Below are positions 34,095-46,057 of a stretch of 64,000 bases of DNA, one piece after another. This DNA comes from Yamagishiella unicocca. Lineage: Eukaryota; Chlorophyta; Chlorophyceae; Chlamydomonadales; Volvocaceae. The DNA lies in assembly GCA_003116995.1 (NCBI GenBank), contig BDSL01000007.1:1178001-1242000 (forward strand), in the 5' to 3' direction. The notes under the pieces are model-generated. The model was not told where the DNA came from, ran no database searches, and saw nothing but the letters and a program-made list of their open reading frames with translations. Every line of letters begins with the position of its first letter. Position 1 is the stretch's first letter. The position numbers were made by a program, and so were the translations under genes.

Positions 34095-37000
34095 ATGGGT
34101 GAGGGACAACAGACCGATAAGAATGACAGCGGCTTGGCTCGGCGCGAAATTGCCATCAATGCGACCGCGGGGCAGGCCCACGGGCATCGCCACCATCGGC
34201 ATGACCATATGCACGAAGTCATCCTGCCTATGCGAACTGGCCTCCACGACCACGAAGTTCCTTACGGCTTGCGGCTGGCGGGAGTCAGAACTGGCTACAG
34301 GCAGGGCGGCACTTACATTGACTGCCTTTGGACGCTCTTCACGTGGCACAACCAGACCCTGAACAGCTGGACAATGATTTTCGGTAAGCACCGTCGCGCG
34401 TCGGTTGGTGTCAGTTCGGTAGGTCGACTTGGTGATAGAATTGGGCTCGAACGAGCGATGAAGGTGGACAAAGATTTGCATCGCGGGGTCCGGCAGCACG
34501 CATGTTAGGCCGAGAATAATAGGTCAGCCCGGATCGTCTGTGGGCAGTTGGGCAACGACCGCGGTCCTGTGGGACGACCAGCGGTCCACCAGCCCCACAT
34601 GAGGAGGAACTGTTACGCTGCCTAGGTTCAAATCCGAGCAGGTGCCCGGAAATTCGTGACAGCACACGCATCGCGTACCTTTGACGGACGGCGAGGGCTG
34701 TGCTCCTTGGGCACCAGCCGTGTTTCCGTATACTGTTTGTGTGCCCTTCCCTGGACCCTCCGACTGCGACCCAATATGCTGCAGAAAGTCCCCCTTTCGT
34801 GCGGCGCACACGACAAGGAGCCTATCCCCATGCACCCCCTGCTGCTGTGGATTCGCGGATTTATTGTATCCCCCCCTGCTGCAGCGTGTGGCCTCACGGC
34901 TCACCTGGGCGCCAACCAGCAAAGCCTTCACCACGCCTTTTCAGTGCACCGCTGTCCATCCAATTACCGCCCCGCCTTGGCATGTGCCCTCCTCCGCTCG
35001 TTTGCTCTCGCCTCCACAACCACAGCAACTCCCCCCCCCCCAGCGCACCGCATCACACACCGCACGCAATCGCTCACCACGACGTAGAGCCCTGCCCCTA
35101 CTGCCGCCGCCTCTGCAGGCTGGCTGCTGTCGACATGGCTGCTCGGCTGGACGCTAGCGCGGCTGCAGCCGCGGGGGCTGGACGTGACGGCCTTCGTAGC
35201 GATGTGGCTCTGCCCGACCGTACACCTGCCGTTCACCGTGGGTGGGTGGCTGGCTGGGGTCGGCGAGCGGGGCCTCAGCACTGGAGCGAGGTAGGGCACA
35301 GGCCACAGCTGGGTTAGAGTAGGCTCCTTAGCGCCTTTATGTGTTTTCAATGTAACGCACTTGTCCCTCACATCCCCATTTCCCACCACCCCCACCCCCA
35401 CCCCCACCAACACCAACACCAACACCAACACCACTACTATGACGACGCTGCGGCCGTGATGACGACGCTACGGCCGTGATGACGACGCTGCGGCCGTGAT
35501 GACGACGCTGCGGCCGTGATGACGACGCTACGGCCGTGATGACGACGCTACGGCCGTGATGACGACGCTGCGGCCGTGATGACGACGCTACGTCCTCGCA
35601 AGGGTATCACCAATTCGCGTGCATGAGCCCCGTCGTGCTACGCCACTGGCGGGCCTTGGACGTCGCCTTCATATTCATCGCGTCCATCCCCCTGACCTAC
35701 GGCTTGGCGTACTTTGTCTTGCCGTTGCCGTACACACTGGCGCTGACGGCCGTCTCGATCGGTCTGTCGCTGCACGCGTGGCACAACGCGTCGGCGCTGC
35801 CGGCCGGGGCTGACATCGACAAGAAGGCCAACACGCGCTACGTGGTGGGTGGTGGGCGGCTGGTGGGCGGTGGGCGATGCCTCCGATAACCACGTGCTTA
35901 ATTTACCGCTGAGCCGCGAAACTCCGCGGAAAATGAGGCACGTGTGTGCGCGTGGGACAGCATCTTGTATGTATTGTTGCGGCGCTGTTTCCGAATCGCA
36001 CTTCAGGCCGGCAAGCGGCGTGGAGGCCCGACCAGCGCACCCACACATGATTGATGATACCCTGGTGAAAGTCCCTCGTCACCAGCCAAACCGTTTGGGC
36101 ATGCAGCGATACTGGTGACGGATCTGCGGGGTGCTGGTCAGCGCGCTGCCTCATGTCTTTCACACTGCAGTGACACCGGTGGCGCCCCAGACCCCACGCC
36201 TGCAGCACCCATGACGTGAAAAACACGGTATCAACTGACGTGCGTCGCAATTGCCGCCCAGGGTTACGTGGTATTCGTCTACACCTTCCCCATCATGCTC
36301 CAAGGGGCCCTGGATCTGATGGGCGTGTTGGACAGTACGACGACGGGGACGCCCGGCGCGTACGACAGGACGTACACCGCGTGGTGCGCCGTATCGATCG
36401 TCTTCTGCTTCGTGTACGCCGGACTGACCTACATAATGTCGTTCCCGGACATCTACGCGCCTGGGGTGTTCGACCTGGTGGTGAGTGGCGTCGAGGCTGC
36501 TGTCAGGCGGCACCATGTGTTTGTACGGGCTGCGTGTAACAGCCCCACACTTACGAATCATTTACTTGGTAGTAGTTGCTACAGTGGGCTCCAGGCTAAA
36601 ACATAAGGCGATCGGGCACATCGCCTAAGAGTGGGTGTCTTAAGGCTGTTTCGACCGGTACAGACAGCCGTGCGGGTGAACCCGATGTCATCCCAGTGGT
36701 CCAGGGTAGCTAGGTACTATGGGCGTGTCTGTCACCGCCTGCCCTGGCTGTAACGCCCCACCGTGGGATATGTAGGGTTTTAGGGGTTACCCCACCGCCG
36801 TCCCGCTGTGTGATTACTATAAGAGGACAAAGTAAGCATAGTATGGTTACAATGTGGACCCTTAAATTGCTTAATTTCTATACAGCAAATCTACTTGGCT
36901 ATAATTCTGTTCTCCCTTCGGGGGAGGCGAAGGCAAGATAATATTCCTGTTACGGGGTTAAAAGGATAAAACACTCTTAGAAAGTACTTGAAACCTAAAA

Positions 37001-37170
37001 AATGTCTACGGGCTTCCTCGTCAGCCCCTGCTTCCCCCATTGCTGCCTTCGCTGCTCCGCCAAAGGGTGCTGCCCAGCAGCTGATGCACCTGGCGATCTC
37101 TGGCGCGCACGGCATCGAATGGCTCTTCGTGATCTTCATGTTCCAGAGGAAGCTCATGTCCGTCACGTAA
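34095..37170 (+). CDS. Divergent PAQR / hemolysin-III family seven-helix membrane protein
   Basis: Five exons join in phase: 34095-34383, 35119-35241, 35603-35844, 36262-36480 and 37078-37170, giving about 321 residues, the usual PAQR length. Residues 29-40 are His-rich (HGHRHHRHDHMH). The family signature before helix 1, normally HNETLNIWTH, reads HNQTLNSWTM at residues 85-94. Then follow STWLLGWTLARL, TVGYHQFACMSP (the conserved His before a Cys), ALDVAFIFIASIPLTYG (the conserved Asp), two more helices (YVVFVYTFPIML, AVSIVFCFVYAGLTYIM) and a last helix after QLMHLAISGAH. The family includes ceramidase-like zinc receptors such as adiponectin receptors. Several motif residues are changed, so it may not be a working hydrolase. 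The start could also be 34077. The donor of exon 3 could be three bases earlier. Confidence 0.75.
35441..35592 (+). repeat. 20-bp minisatellite, eight copies, next to a splice acceptor
   Basis: Eight copies of gacgacgctgcggccgtgat (one G/A variant position) fill the end of PAQR intron 2 and stop about 10 bases before the acceptor of exon 3. A short (accaac)n tract precedes it. Confidence 0.95.
36790..37015. other. AT-rich palindrome-bearing insert, possibly organelle-derived
   Basis: Within PAQR intron 4 the base composition drops sharply in GC. Two short stem-loops are visible: ctcccttcgggggag near 36912 and gggcttcctcgtcagccc near 37009. Such short palindromes set in AT-rich DNA are typical of volvocine organelle intergenic DNA, so a nuclear insertion of organelle DNA is possible. 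No organelle gene is recognisable in it. Confidence 0.35.
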
Positions 37171-37283
37171 GAAGGCGCAGGAGAAGGAGGAGGAGGAGGA
37201 GGGGGAGTAGGCAGACGGATGGTCTCGGGTGTTGTATTAAGGCATCGGATGGCGTGGCGGAGGCGACTCGCGAATCCAAGCGG

Positions 37284-40200
37284 CTCGTGCTGGTTGACTT
37301 GACTTGCGCACCCGATACATGCCGGTAGCAATTGTGGGTGGTAGCACTTGTTAAAGTGGGCTCCGGACCGAGAGGCGGAACCACCGAGCACATTGCCGGA
37401 CACTGAAGGAGACGAAGGAGACAGAGACCCAGCCGCACCGCACCAACGGCAGTTGTAGGTGTCGTTGATTCATGGGCGAGCCAGCCAGCCGCATGCAAGG
37501 CAACCGTTCTGGGGGTTAGGCTTCTGGCGTACAGCCAGCGTGGAGCACTGGGAAGTGCAGCCGCACTCATCTGTGGATGGAACAAGCCTGACCGAGCCGA
37601 TTGAGCCGTGAGGGCGATCCGGCTAGTTAATTTGAAAACGTTATTCTGCGGCCCTGCTGGCCGTTGGCACAGGTAGCTCCGCGTTCGTGCTTGAGCTCTG
37701 GATGTATTTCTCCTGTGAGGTTCGGACTGCATCCAAACTGTCAACATGCAATTACTCGCTACACTCAATTACTTGCTACACCCTAGTCCCATCGCTGTAC
37801 TACTGTACTACACCATAAACTGTTGTGTCTCATGTGTAGGAAGGGGGTGCCCTACAGGGCGCTCGGCACAGCGGCCTTCGCTCTTCATTGTGGCTCTATA
37901 ACCCCCCCTTCTTCGTCGGACGTGTTTGGTTTGCCTGAGCGGCGGGCTAAAAGTGCGGTCATTCGCCGCCTGCTGTAGGGCTAATGCTGTGCAGAGCCCT
38001 GGTCGTACAATGCGCTTGAGTATTGGTGGTGGCAACACCCACGCACTGTCGCACATTTGGAAGTGGCAGCAGCCACTGCCACGCAGTTGGCGTATTGCTA
38101 AAGAAGGCGACGTCACCGCTAAGGATGTTGTGCTGTGGGAGCCCGGTGGGATCCACACAGCTGGCGTGATGTGGAGGGTTAGTTCCAACAGAAGAACAGA
38201 TGTGAACATGTAAGAGCTCATGAGCACTTTAGCTTGCAGGTAGCACAGCCTGCACCAGAGCAGCTCGTAGCTGTGGAAGTGGCTGCCTCGTGTCGCAGCC
38301 GATACGTGATGCCAATAAGTGTGACAGTTGGCAGCAGTTGGAGTTCATTTTAGTTGGGTCCATCCCACTTCACTCCATTCCATACCAACGCCACCCCAGT
38401 TCGGAAGGGAATATGGCTCATAACCCATAGGTTACATGACTCGTATCCTATATCCACGCATCCCTGGTCTGCAACAGTTCCTACACCTGTGGAGGCGGCC
38501 GCCCCTGATCACCTGGCAGTGGGCACGTATCAGGTTGGGCGTTGGTTACCTGATTTCCAAAACGAGCTACGTGAACTACTTATTCAGAAGTAATGTTGGA
38601 TAATCTATTATCCGGTAAGTGGGTTAAGAGTTAGCTCGGGCCGCGCTGCGACCTGCAGGTTGCAGCCGTACACGGCTGTGCACGGGCAGCCCGCTCCCGC
38701 CAGTCTGGATCCCGTTGCAGCCACGGCCTCCTGGTGGAAGTGAGCTGTCACACCTTTCTACTAGTTTACCTGAATTTGTGAGCTGGGAGCGGGCCAGAGG
38801 GCCGCCAGGGCCGTTGATTGTCATTGAGCCATTGGGCTAGGTTTGGCTCCCCTGTCCCGCCCTTACCATCCAGGCTAGGTCCGTGAACATGATCATCGTA
38901 GCTTATCTGCGACCCTTTATGTGGGTGATGTGTAAATGTCTCATCGCGGTACAGCAAGTCGGGGACAGGACGAGAATTCCTTTCCTGCGGCCCTCGGGGC
39001 CGCCTTCCTGCCAACCCCGGGTTCACGAGGAGCTAACTACAACAATGACTTCAACGGGCATTTTAAGCTTGTACGGTAACATGGTTATAGAGGCGAGCAG
39101 TCGGGTGGAAGTTCACTGCGAATAATTAGATACGGTAATGGCAACTGTGCGTCGGTATCCGACACTGAACGGCATGCACTCCTCGCCACAGTTTCTTTGC
39201 ACTACTCAAACAAATCTTTTTTGAACGGAAGCGTTGTAGTGATACCAAATCCCTGAGTGACAGGGACTGACGAGGTGGGCCGTCACTCCTGCGCTCGCCG
39301 CGAAGCTGCCGGGCCACAGGAGAGAACACTGCTTCGTCCATGCACAAAGTATAATCTAACGGTGAAGTGTGGTGATAAGTTGGCGCGATGGGTAGGTTCT
39401 ACCACGTTCCCCTTCGCGGCATCACAGCATGGTTAGTGGCCTTCTCAGGTACGCAGAACGCAGTCGCGCTTAACGAAACCGACCGGGCGTGAAAACTAAG
39501 TCGCAGTGTTATGCCTTGAGCAGGTTTCTCTATATTAACGAGTGGCGCTGCCCAAGTGTCATGCCCCAAATGTGAGGCCGGCGGCACAGGGATCGGCCCG
39601 CAGCGTATGCTGGCGGCGGGAATGAATAGATGTTACATGTATTGCTGGTTGTGTCTATGCGGGCGGGAGACGTGTAATCGTAGACCCTGTCGAGCAACTG
39701 AACGCCCATACGCGGCGTTAGGCCGTCCAGGGTCTATTCCTGGGGGCAGGGGCGTGGGCTCGATTGGCACTGCTTCGTGACGATGGTCCAGACGATGGAC
39801 CATCAGCCGGCTCCGGGTCCATGTGCACGCACCCAATCGCGTTCACGATCGACTCGAAGCGCACGGAGGTGGGCGAGATCCCAAATGGCGTCCTGCACCT
39901 GGCGGCCGTTACGCGTGCCCCCGTGTTTATCCAACGGACCTGTTCCCTCCCTCCCTGCATTCCTCCGAAACCACTTCAGCGCCCCCCGGTATGGGCGTGC
40001 TGCTGCCCTGGTACGTGGGCCCGTGGGACACCGCGGCCTACAGCGCGCTGGTGGGTGGCGAGGACGGCTGGGCCGCTCGGGACCGCGATGTGGCAGGACA
40101 CCAAACGTGTATGACCCGCCGTCGCCCGGTTTCCGGTTATCTCCCCCTTCCCCCACAGGCCTCGTACGGCTCCCGCTGCAGGATCCACGCGATCGTCACA

Positions 40201-43200
40201 GGCGACAGCAGCGGCCCCCCCACACACGACTTCCCGCTCTACACCTCTAGCTTTTCGACCTTACGGAATTCCGGTGCGCAGGCCCCGGGCTTTGAACGGA
40301 ACCCAGTACGGCGACACTGAAAATTAAAACCGAGTAGGGAATGTTGGTAGGGGGCCGGAGTGGTGGTGATGACCCGGCGTTTAACCCCAGTAGAAATTTA
40401 CAACCCAGGTCACTTCTCGGGATAAAGCACTTGCATTCAACTCCGCTGTCAAGCGCCAGTCCCAACACGCCCACCCATGATTTCTCTGGCCGCCGTTCCG
40501 GTATCCCTTCCCGTGGTACCCCAGGGATCCATCTGTACGGCTACGTGCACACCATGGCTGACGTGGCTGGGCATCAGGCCCGGCCGGTAGCTGATGTTAT
40601 TGCGGAGGTCAACTCTTGGTTTGATAATTTCGGGTCGCTGCTGCTGGGGATCTTCTTCGACGAGGTTGACAGCGCTGCGGCCAACGTAGGTGACGTGGTG
40701 GCAGCGAGGGGGCTGTCGGTCGGGCCCCCACCCCGCCCCCGTCATGCGAGTCGGTAGCTTCATCTCATGCGTCTTTACGCTGCCCCCATCAAGCGAGTAC
40801 TGTATCCTCATGTCCTTCCCCGAACCGAGTTTCCGCATGTTTCCTCGCAGCCCCTCCTTCCCAACACGGATGCATCGGGCTAAACCCTACGGCTACCACG
40901 CGCCTCTGCCAGCAGCACGCGGCAGCAAGCTCACTACACCCTGTCGCTCCGCCCCTTCGGCCCTCGTTGCGTGCACCGTCAACACCCAGGTCGACGCCAA
41001 CAACTTTTACACCGCCCTTGCTGACGCGGTGTACGATCGCACTCCCAATGGACGAGTGATTTTCAACCCCGGAACGCAGATTGCCTGCACGCTGGCTATC
41101 CGATCGGTGCGCTGGGGAGGGGCCCGGGAGGAACTCCGTGTGTGTTTTCGTTTTTTCTCACGCCTCGGAACTCCGTGAGAGATCCCCGGGTGCATCCGAT
41201 CGAGGGGGCGTGAGTTTCCTCTCTTGAGGACCGCCCGGAATACCACCTAACTTCCCCCGACCTCCTGCCGTGCTTCGCGGGCTGCGGGTGCGACTCCCTT
41301 CCCCTCGCATCCCCTGTGCTGACCCACGGGTTTCCTCTCATCCCTCCCCACCCTAGTCGGGCAGGTCGGGGCGTCACCATGTTTTGCTATCCCACCGCCA
41401 GCCACCTCATCAAGTTCTCCCGCTTGCGCCCCAAACAAACCGCCGCAAAACATTTCCCTACGCCGCGCCGGGTACTCGTTTCCGTTAGCCGAGGAGTCGC
41501 AGCCAAAATAAACATAGCCGTCGAAGGTCATCATACGACCTCCGACTTTCAGTTCTCCAGCATGCATTATCAGCCGTCTTTTCTACACGGTGTTTTTCGT
41601 TCACGGGTTTTTCTTGTAACCTCCCCTCCCCTCTCCTCACTTCCCAGGACGTGTACGTCCGCTACGAGAACTACGCTTCCTCGTGGCCCATCGACTTCGC
41701 CGCTGGCGCCAAGTGTGACTGCCCCACCCAGAGCTCTTGCGCCATGATGCTGCACGGCAAGCCGGCCACCGGCGACGTTAAGACTGAGCTGACGAAGCTG
41801 GTGAACCAGGCCGTCAACCGGGGTTTCAGCTACATATACGTCACCGACCGTGCCATGCCGAACCCCTGGGACAGCCTGGCCAGCTACTTCGGCATCCTGA
41901 TGGATATCATTGCGCCGGTAAGGAGAGCGGACCGGGGGCCGGGGGAGAAAGAGCGGACGGCAGCTGAGATCAGGGGCTGGAAAGTTGGGGTTAAGGGTAT
42001 GCTTTTGGTGTTGTTGTTCTTTTGGTACATGTACAGCCGTCACCTCCTGTCGTTTCACAGTTGGTCCCACTATCGGCTCGGGGGATGGGCCCATTGTGGA
42101 TAGCTGTCATTTCCGCTGCTGGACAATGCTGACGCAGCCACTAATGTAGTCCTGGCAATGGTCGTCACCCTCGCAGCTACGCAAGCCGCCTTCACCTAGG
42201 CCGCCGTCTTCCCTTCAGCCGCCGCCGTCGCCGAAACCACCGTCGTCGCTGCCAAAGCCGCCGTCGCCGAAACCACCGTCGCCGTCGCCAAAACCGCCGC
42301 CAAATCCGCCGTCGCCAAAACCACCGTCGCCGTCGCCAAAGCCGCCGCCAAAGCCGCCGTCGCCAAAACCGCCGTCGCCGCTGCCAAAGCCGCCGTTGCC
42401 GCCGAAGCCGAATCCGCCTTTGCCTCCATCACCGAGGGAGTCGCCGCCGCCGGTCGTTCAGTCTATATGGCGTCCAAGCGGCTCCGTACGCTGGCAGTGG
42501 CAGCTCAGCGGGGAAGACTTCAGGCCCATGCTCCAAACCAGGCCTGAGGTAGGCGGGTGGGGGATCGACTGGCACTGGTGTTTTGTTGGCGCTAGAGGCC
42601 GCCATTCCGAGATGCTCGGGTGGAGTCTTGGGACTTCAAGGGCTTATAATCGCCAGCAACAGACCAGCAAGGAGGGCGGGTGATCGTTGCCTGGCTGGGT
42701 AGTGGGAACGTGTTTCCGGCATCAAGGCATGCATGGTGGGCTCTGCCAAACGCCGACCGCCCCACCCCGCCCCACTGCTATCCTGCCCCCCAGGTGATCG
42801 ACGTGGATGTCGACATGGTGCCCACCCTGCTGGCTCAGGCCGCAGAGGTGGGCGTCGATCGCTCCAGCTTCAAGGTACGCCCGCCCGCCCCCCCAACTGC
42901 CACAACTGCCAACGGCTTGCCATGCTCAGCATGGCCCCCAACCACCACAAGCACACATCCAACCGCCCTGCCTGCCTGTTCCGCGCCGCAGCTCATCTGC
43001 TACTTCAGCGTCGGCACGTACGAGCCCTTCCGGGCGGTGTACGACCTGGCGCGCGGTGTGTCCTGGCCGCAGCTAGAGAAGAGCCTGGGAGGCGGTAACG
43101 CCGCAGCAGGCGCCGCGGTGCCGGGGCCGCTCTACCTCGCGTACATGGATCCTCCCTTCAGCGAGGAGACGTGGTTCGCACTGGACAGGGCCGCCACGCG

Positions 43201-45973
43201 AGATGCGCTCGTGAAAAATGTGGGTCGCGGCCCTCGGCCTCGGCCGCCGCCGCCGTGTTGTTACACTTCCCTCGGCTCGCTGTGGTTTCACAAGTAGATC
43301 CTGGATAGTGGACCCTCCGCCCGAACTTGGTTTGACCGTCGGCCCGTTTCGACTGCCTCAACTGCCTCGTCTTGGCTATCTGACTCGTCTGGCTGCTGAT
43401 AGGGCCAAGGGGTGCGTTTTCCACCGCCTGGATAGGGTCAAGGGGTGCGTCCTCCACCTGCAAGATGCTTCGCCACGTCGTGCCGTGCGCACCGGTCGCC
43501 CCTGGGTTCCCCTCAAATCCGTACCCTCACTAAGCCATCATCTCCTCCTGGGCTCCCCTCCCTGGATGCAGGTGATGGTACCCCGGATGCGCTCAGCAGT
43601 TGCGGCTGGCTGCAACGGCATTGAGATGGTGAGGACATGGGCGGGGCGGTTGGCTGGGTTGTTGGGTTCGTTGGGTCTACCAACCTGCCCCTGCCTCTTT
43701 GCCGTCCACGTCATGAAGTCGAGTGCAAATGCAACAATCCACATTGTACGGCCGTCCGGTCTGTCCGCCTTCCATGGAGTTTCGTGGCTTAGCACACGTA
43801 TCTTCTGTTCTTGTCTTCGTCTTCGTATCGCCCCAGGACAATGTCGATACGTACGACAACGTGCCCGCGATCAACGGTCAACGCGGAGTCACCATCCCAC
43901 AGCAGCTGGCCTACAATGCCGCGCTGCTGGACGCGGCTCACTCGATGGGGCTGTCCGCCGGGCTCAAGAACGCGCTAGACCTGCTGGACAAGAAGTTCGC
44001 GGACGGGCGCAGCGTGTCAACGGAGTACGATTGGTTCCTTAACGAGAGGTGCTGGGAGTACAACGAATGCGATGCGTACGGCACCAAAGTCAAATGGTGG
44101 GTTGCGCGAGGCGTGGTTTTGCGTGTCTCGCGGGCAGCAGGGGGGGGAGGGGGGTGCCGCTTTGGGCAGGGGTCGACACCGGACCGCGGCGCATTATGTC
44201 ACCCGCGCAACCAACGCCCGGCGCCCAGCGCAGTTCCTGATAAACCCTGACACACCTAAACGCTCAACCGCCAGGACCCTCGGTCGCCGGCCCTTCCTCC
44301 GCACCCTCATCCACAGGCCGGCGGTGGTAATGGGTGTCGAGTACTGCGACGCCCGCCGCATGTTCGGAACTGGATCCAGGAACCTGATGCCGGAGTGCGT
44401 GTGTGCGCTTGCCAGCGGCCAAGCCCCAGGAAATCCTTTTGTGGGGCAGGCGGCCTTGGTGAGCCTCAACTTCCTGATTAAGACGGTGGACCTGGAGGCA
44501 GTGGGCTTCGACTGCCGGGAGTACTGCAGCCGGCCCGGTGTCACGTGCACCTTGCCAGCTGGCAACAACGTGGGGCTTTGCGTCAAGAACGTACCGTCAG
44601 ACCTGTGCCCGTCGTACGGGATCGTGGTCTAGCTGAAAGGCGTACGGCAGCGTACGATGTGCGGTGTACGGCCCATGGGTTGGCCGATCGTAGGGGCGCC
44701 AGAGATGTGGCGGTGGTGTGTTGGCGCCAGTCAGTGGCGGGGGGAGGGGCTGTCAGCCGTAGTAACTGTGAAGGTGGACTTACACACCAAAGTGGTGTTG
44801 GTTCGGTGGGGAACGTGACTAGCCAGTTGCGGGCGCGAGGTGCCGCGATGGATGAGAGCAAGCGATTTGCTTTTCCGGCGGCACAACGAGCGCTCCTGTA
44901 CTGAATGTTCGTATATACTCCGTTTTTATCTTGTGAAGTTGAGATTTAGCTTTTATCGCACTCATCACGGAATGTGAACCTCTGATGCGGTGTTGAAATG
45001 CAGCGCTTCGTGGCCAGGCATTCGTGACCGGCTGGCGCGCGGATGCAAAGAGCATTCTAGTGACCTGCTGCTGGTGATGGTATCCGGCGCTGGTCCGTCG
45101 TGGTTCGGTGTTGCCACCGCGCCTTGCGGGTCCGCGGGTCAAGTGCCGGAAGGCGCGAAACGCCGGCAACGTCGGCTATATATTATCATCGACAAGCTGC
45201 AGCAGCGATGATAGTCCATTGCTATGCACGATACGTGTGCTGAGATTACGTTACGTGTCGGTGGGTCGGTGGAACCGTATACGGTAGGCTGGGAACTGCA
45301 TTTCCCGTAATGCAAGCTAACTTCATGACCCTCATCCAAATAGGGCAACAAACGTCGCATTGAATTATCGTGGCACTTTCGCTTGCCACGCTGGCCGCTG
45401 CTGCAAATGGTGCTGTCCGTCTTTGAAATGGTTTGAATCTTCGAGGCTGTAGGCACATGATATGTAATGCTCGGCACCTCTCACCACCCCTCCTTACGTC
45501 TCGACCAGCACCAAAGCTCGCGCACTATGTCCAATCACACCGAGATGACAGCCCGGCGCTCTGCCCACCTGACCCGCGTCAAAGCCTGCGCCTCGCCCCA
45601 AGCTCAACCCTATCAAAGCTAACCAACCCCAGCCTCTGAAAATAGCTAGCCGCAGCCAGCGCTTGCCTATCCCCACGGGCCCCGCCAACACAGTTATCTT
45701 GGGAGCAACCGTCCGCCAGGCGTCGTCCGCTTCCACCCAGGCACTTAGGCCCGCGTCCAGCAGTGCTGACACGAGCGGCGTGACTAATGCAGCTGCTGCC
45801 GGGCCCGCGGCCTGGCGTCCACGCCAATGCTCCGAGACCGGTACGTCCATTCGGTTCCATGGAATCGGAATCCACTCATTCTGCCGTACTCCTCGTTCGA
45901 AGAATGCTTGTGCTGACTACCCGCCGTGCGTCTCCATGCCTTGCCCCCTCCCAGAACGGCTTCTCAGCTGCCT
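37284..45973 (+). repeat. Segmental duplication, copy A
   Basis: This 8.7-kb block is similar along its length to 54206-62113: upstream flank, all 13 exons, most introns and about 1.3 kb of downstream flank. Similarity starts at ctcgtgctggttgac and ends at cagctgcct. Exons are the best conserved; introns and flanks show indels. Confidence 0.9.
39388..44632 (+). CDS. Secreted Spherulin-4 (GH135-like) + GH114 fusion protein, copy A
   Basis: Thirteen exons close in frame to 738 residues: 39388-39448, 39524-39604, 39980-40050, 40159-40273, 40525-40685, 40990-41106, 41648-41917, 42150-42548, 42794-42874, 42992-43219, 43572-43628, 43837-44096 and 44317-44632. Residues 1-30 form a signal peptide (ITAWLVAFSGFSILTSGAA). 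Residues 50-292 are a Spherulin-4 barrel: GVLLPWYVGPWD, HLYGYVHTMADV, GIFFDEVDS (Asp155, Glu156), VIFNPGT and VYVRYENYASSW (Glu209). Residues 293-395 are a PPSPKPP linker as in volvocine wall proteins. The GH114 barrel follows: WQWQLSG, VIDVDVDMVP, LICYFSVGTYEPFR, NGIEMDNVDTYDN (Asp548), GLSAGLKNAL, FLNERCWEYNEC (Glu617) and GVEYCD. A Cys-rich tail ends it. In fungi both families cut alpha-1,4-linked galactosamine polymers. Exons 1 and 2 are the least certain. Confidence 0.88.
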
Positions 45974-46057
45974 CCTCGTCTCCTCCTCCTCCTCCTCCTC
46001 GAGGGTCCAGTGCCCCTTCGCCTTCTTAGCGATTAGGACACCTTTGAGCAGAATAGC
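44633..46057. other. 3' flank of copy A up to the satellite
   Basis: The first 1.34 kb is shared with copy B (60736-62113); the last 85 bp, starting with a (cct)n run, is not. A minus-strand frame at 45494-45850 is not preserved in copy B, which has deletions there, so it is not supported as a gene. A TGTAA at 45473 could be the poly(A) signal of copy A. Confidence 0.5.

Noticed and set aside
33489..34499. 336-codon minus-strand frame
   Set aside because: It is antisense to PAQR exon 1, which has the family signature on the plus strand; the minus frame shows no motif.
42142..42149. In-frame TAG in copy A before the linker, suggesting a pseudogene
   Set aside because: The TAG is itself the splice acceptor (taatgtag/TCC); copy B has taatgcag at the same place, so the stop is removed with the intron.
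45494..45850. Minus-strand frame with a P-loop-like GPVGIGKRW stretch in the 3' flank of copy A
   Set aside because: The corresponding part of copy B has deletions that break the frame, and no other kinase or ATPase motif follows.
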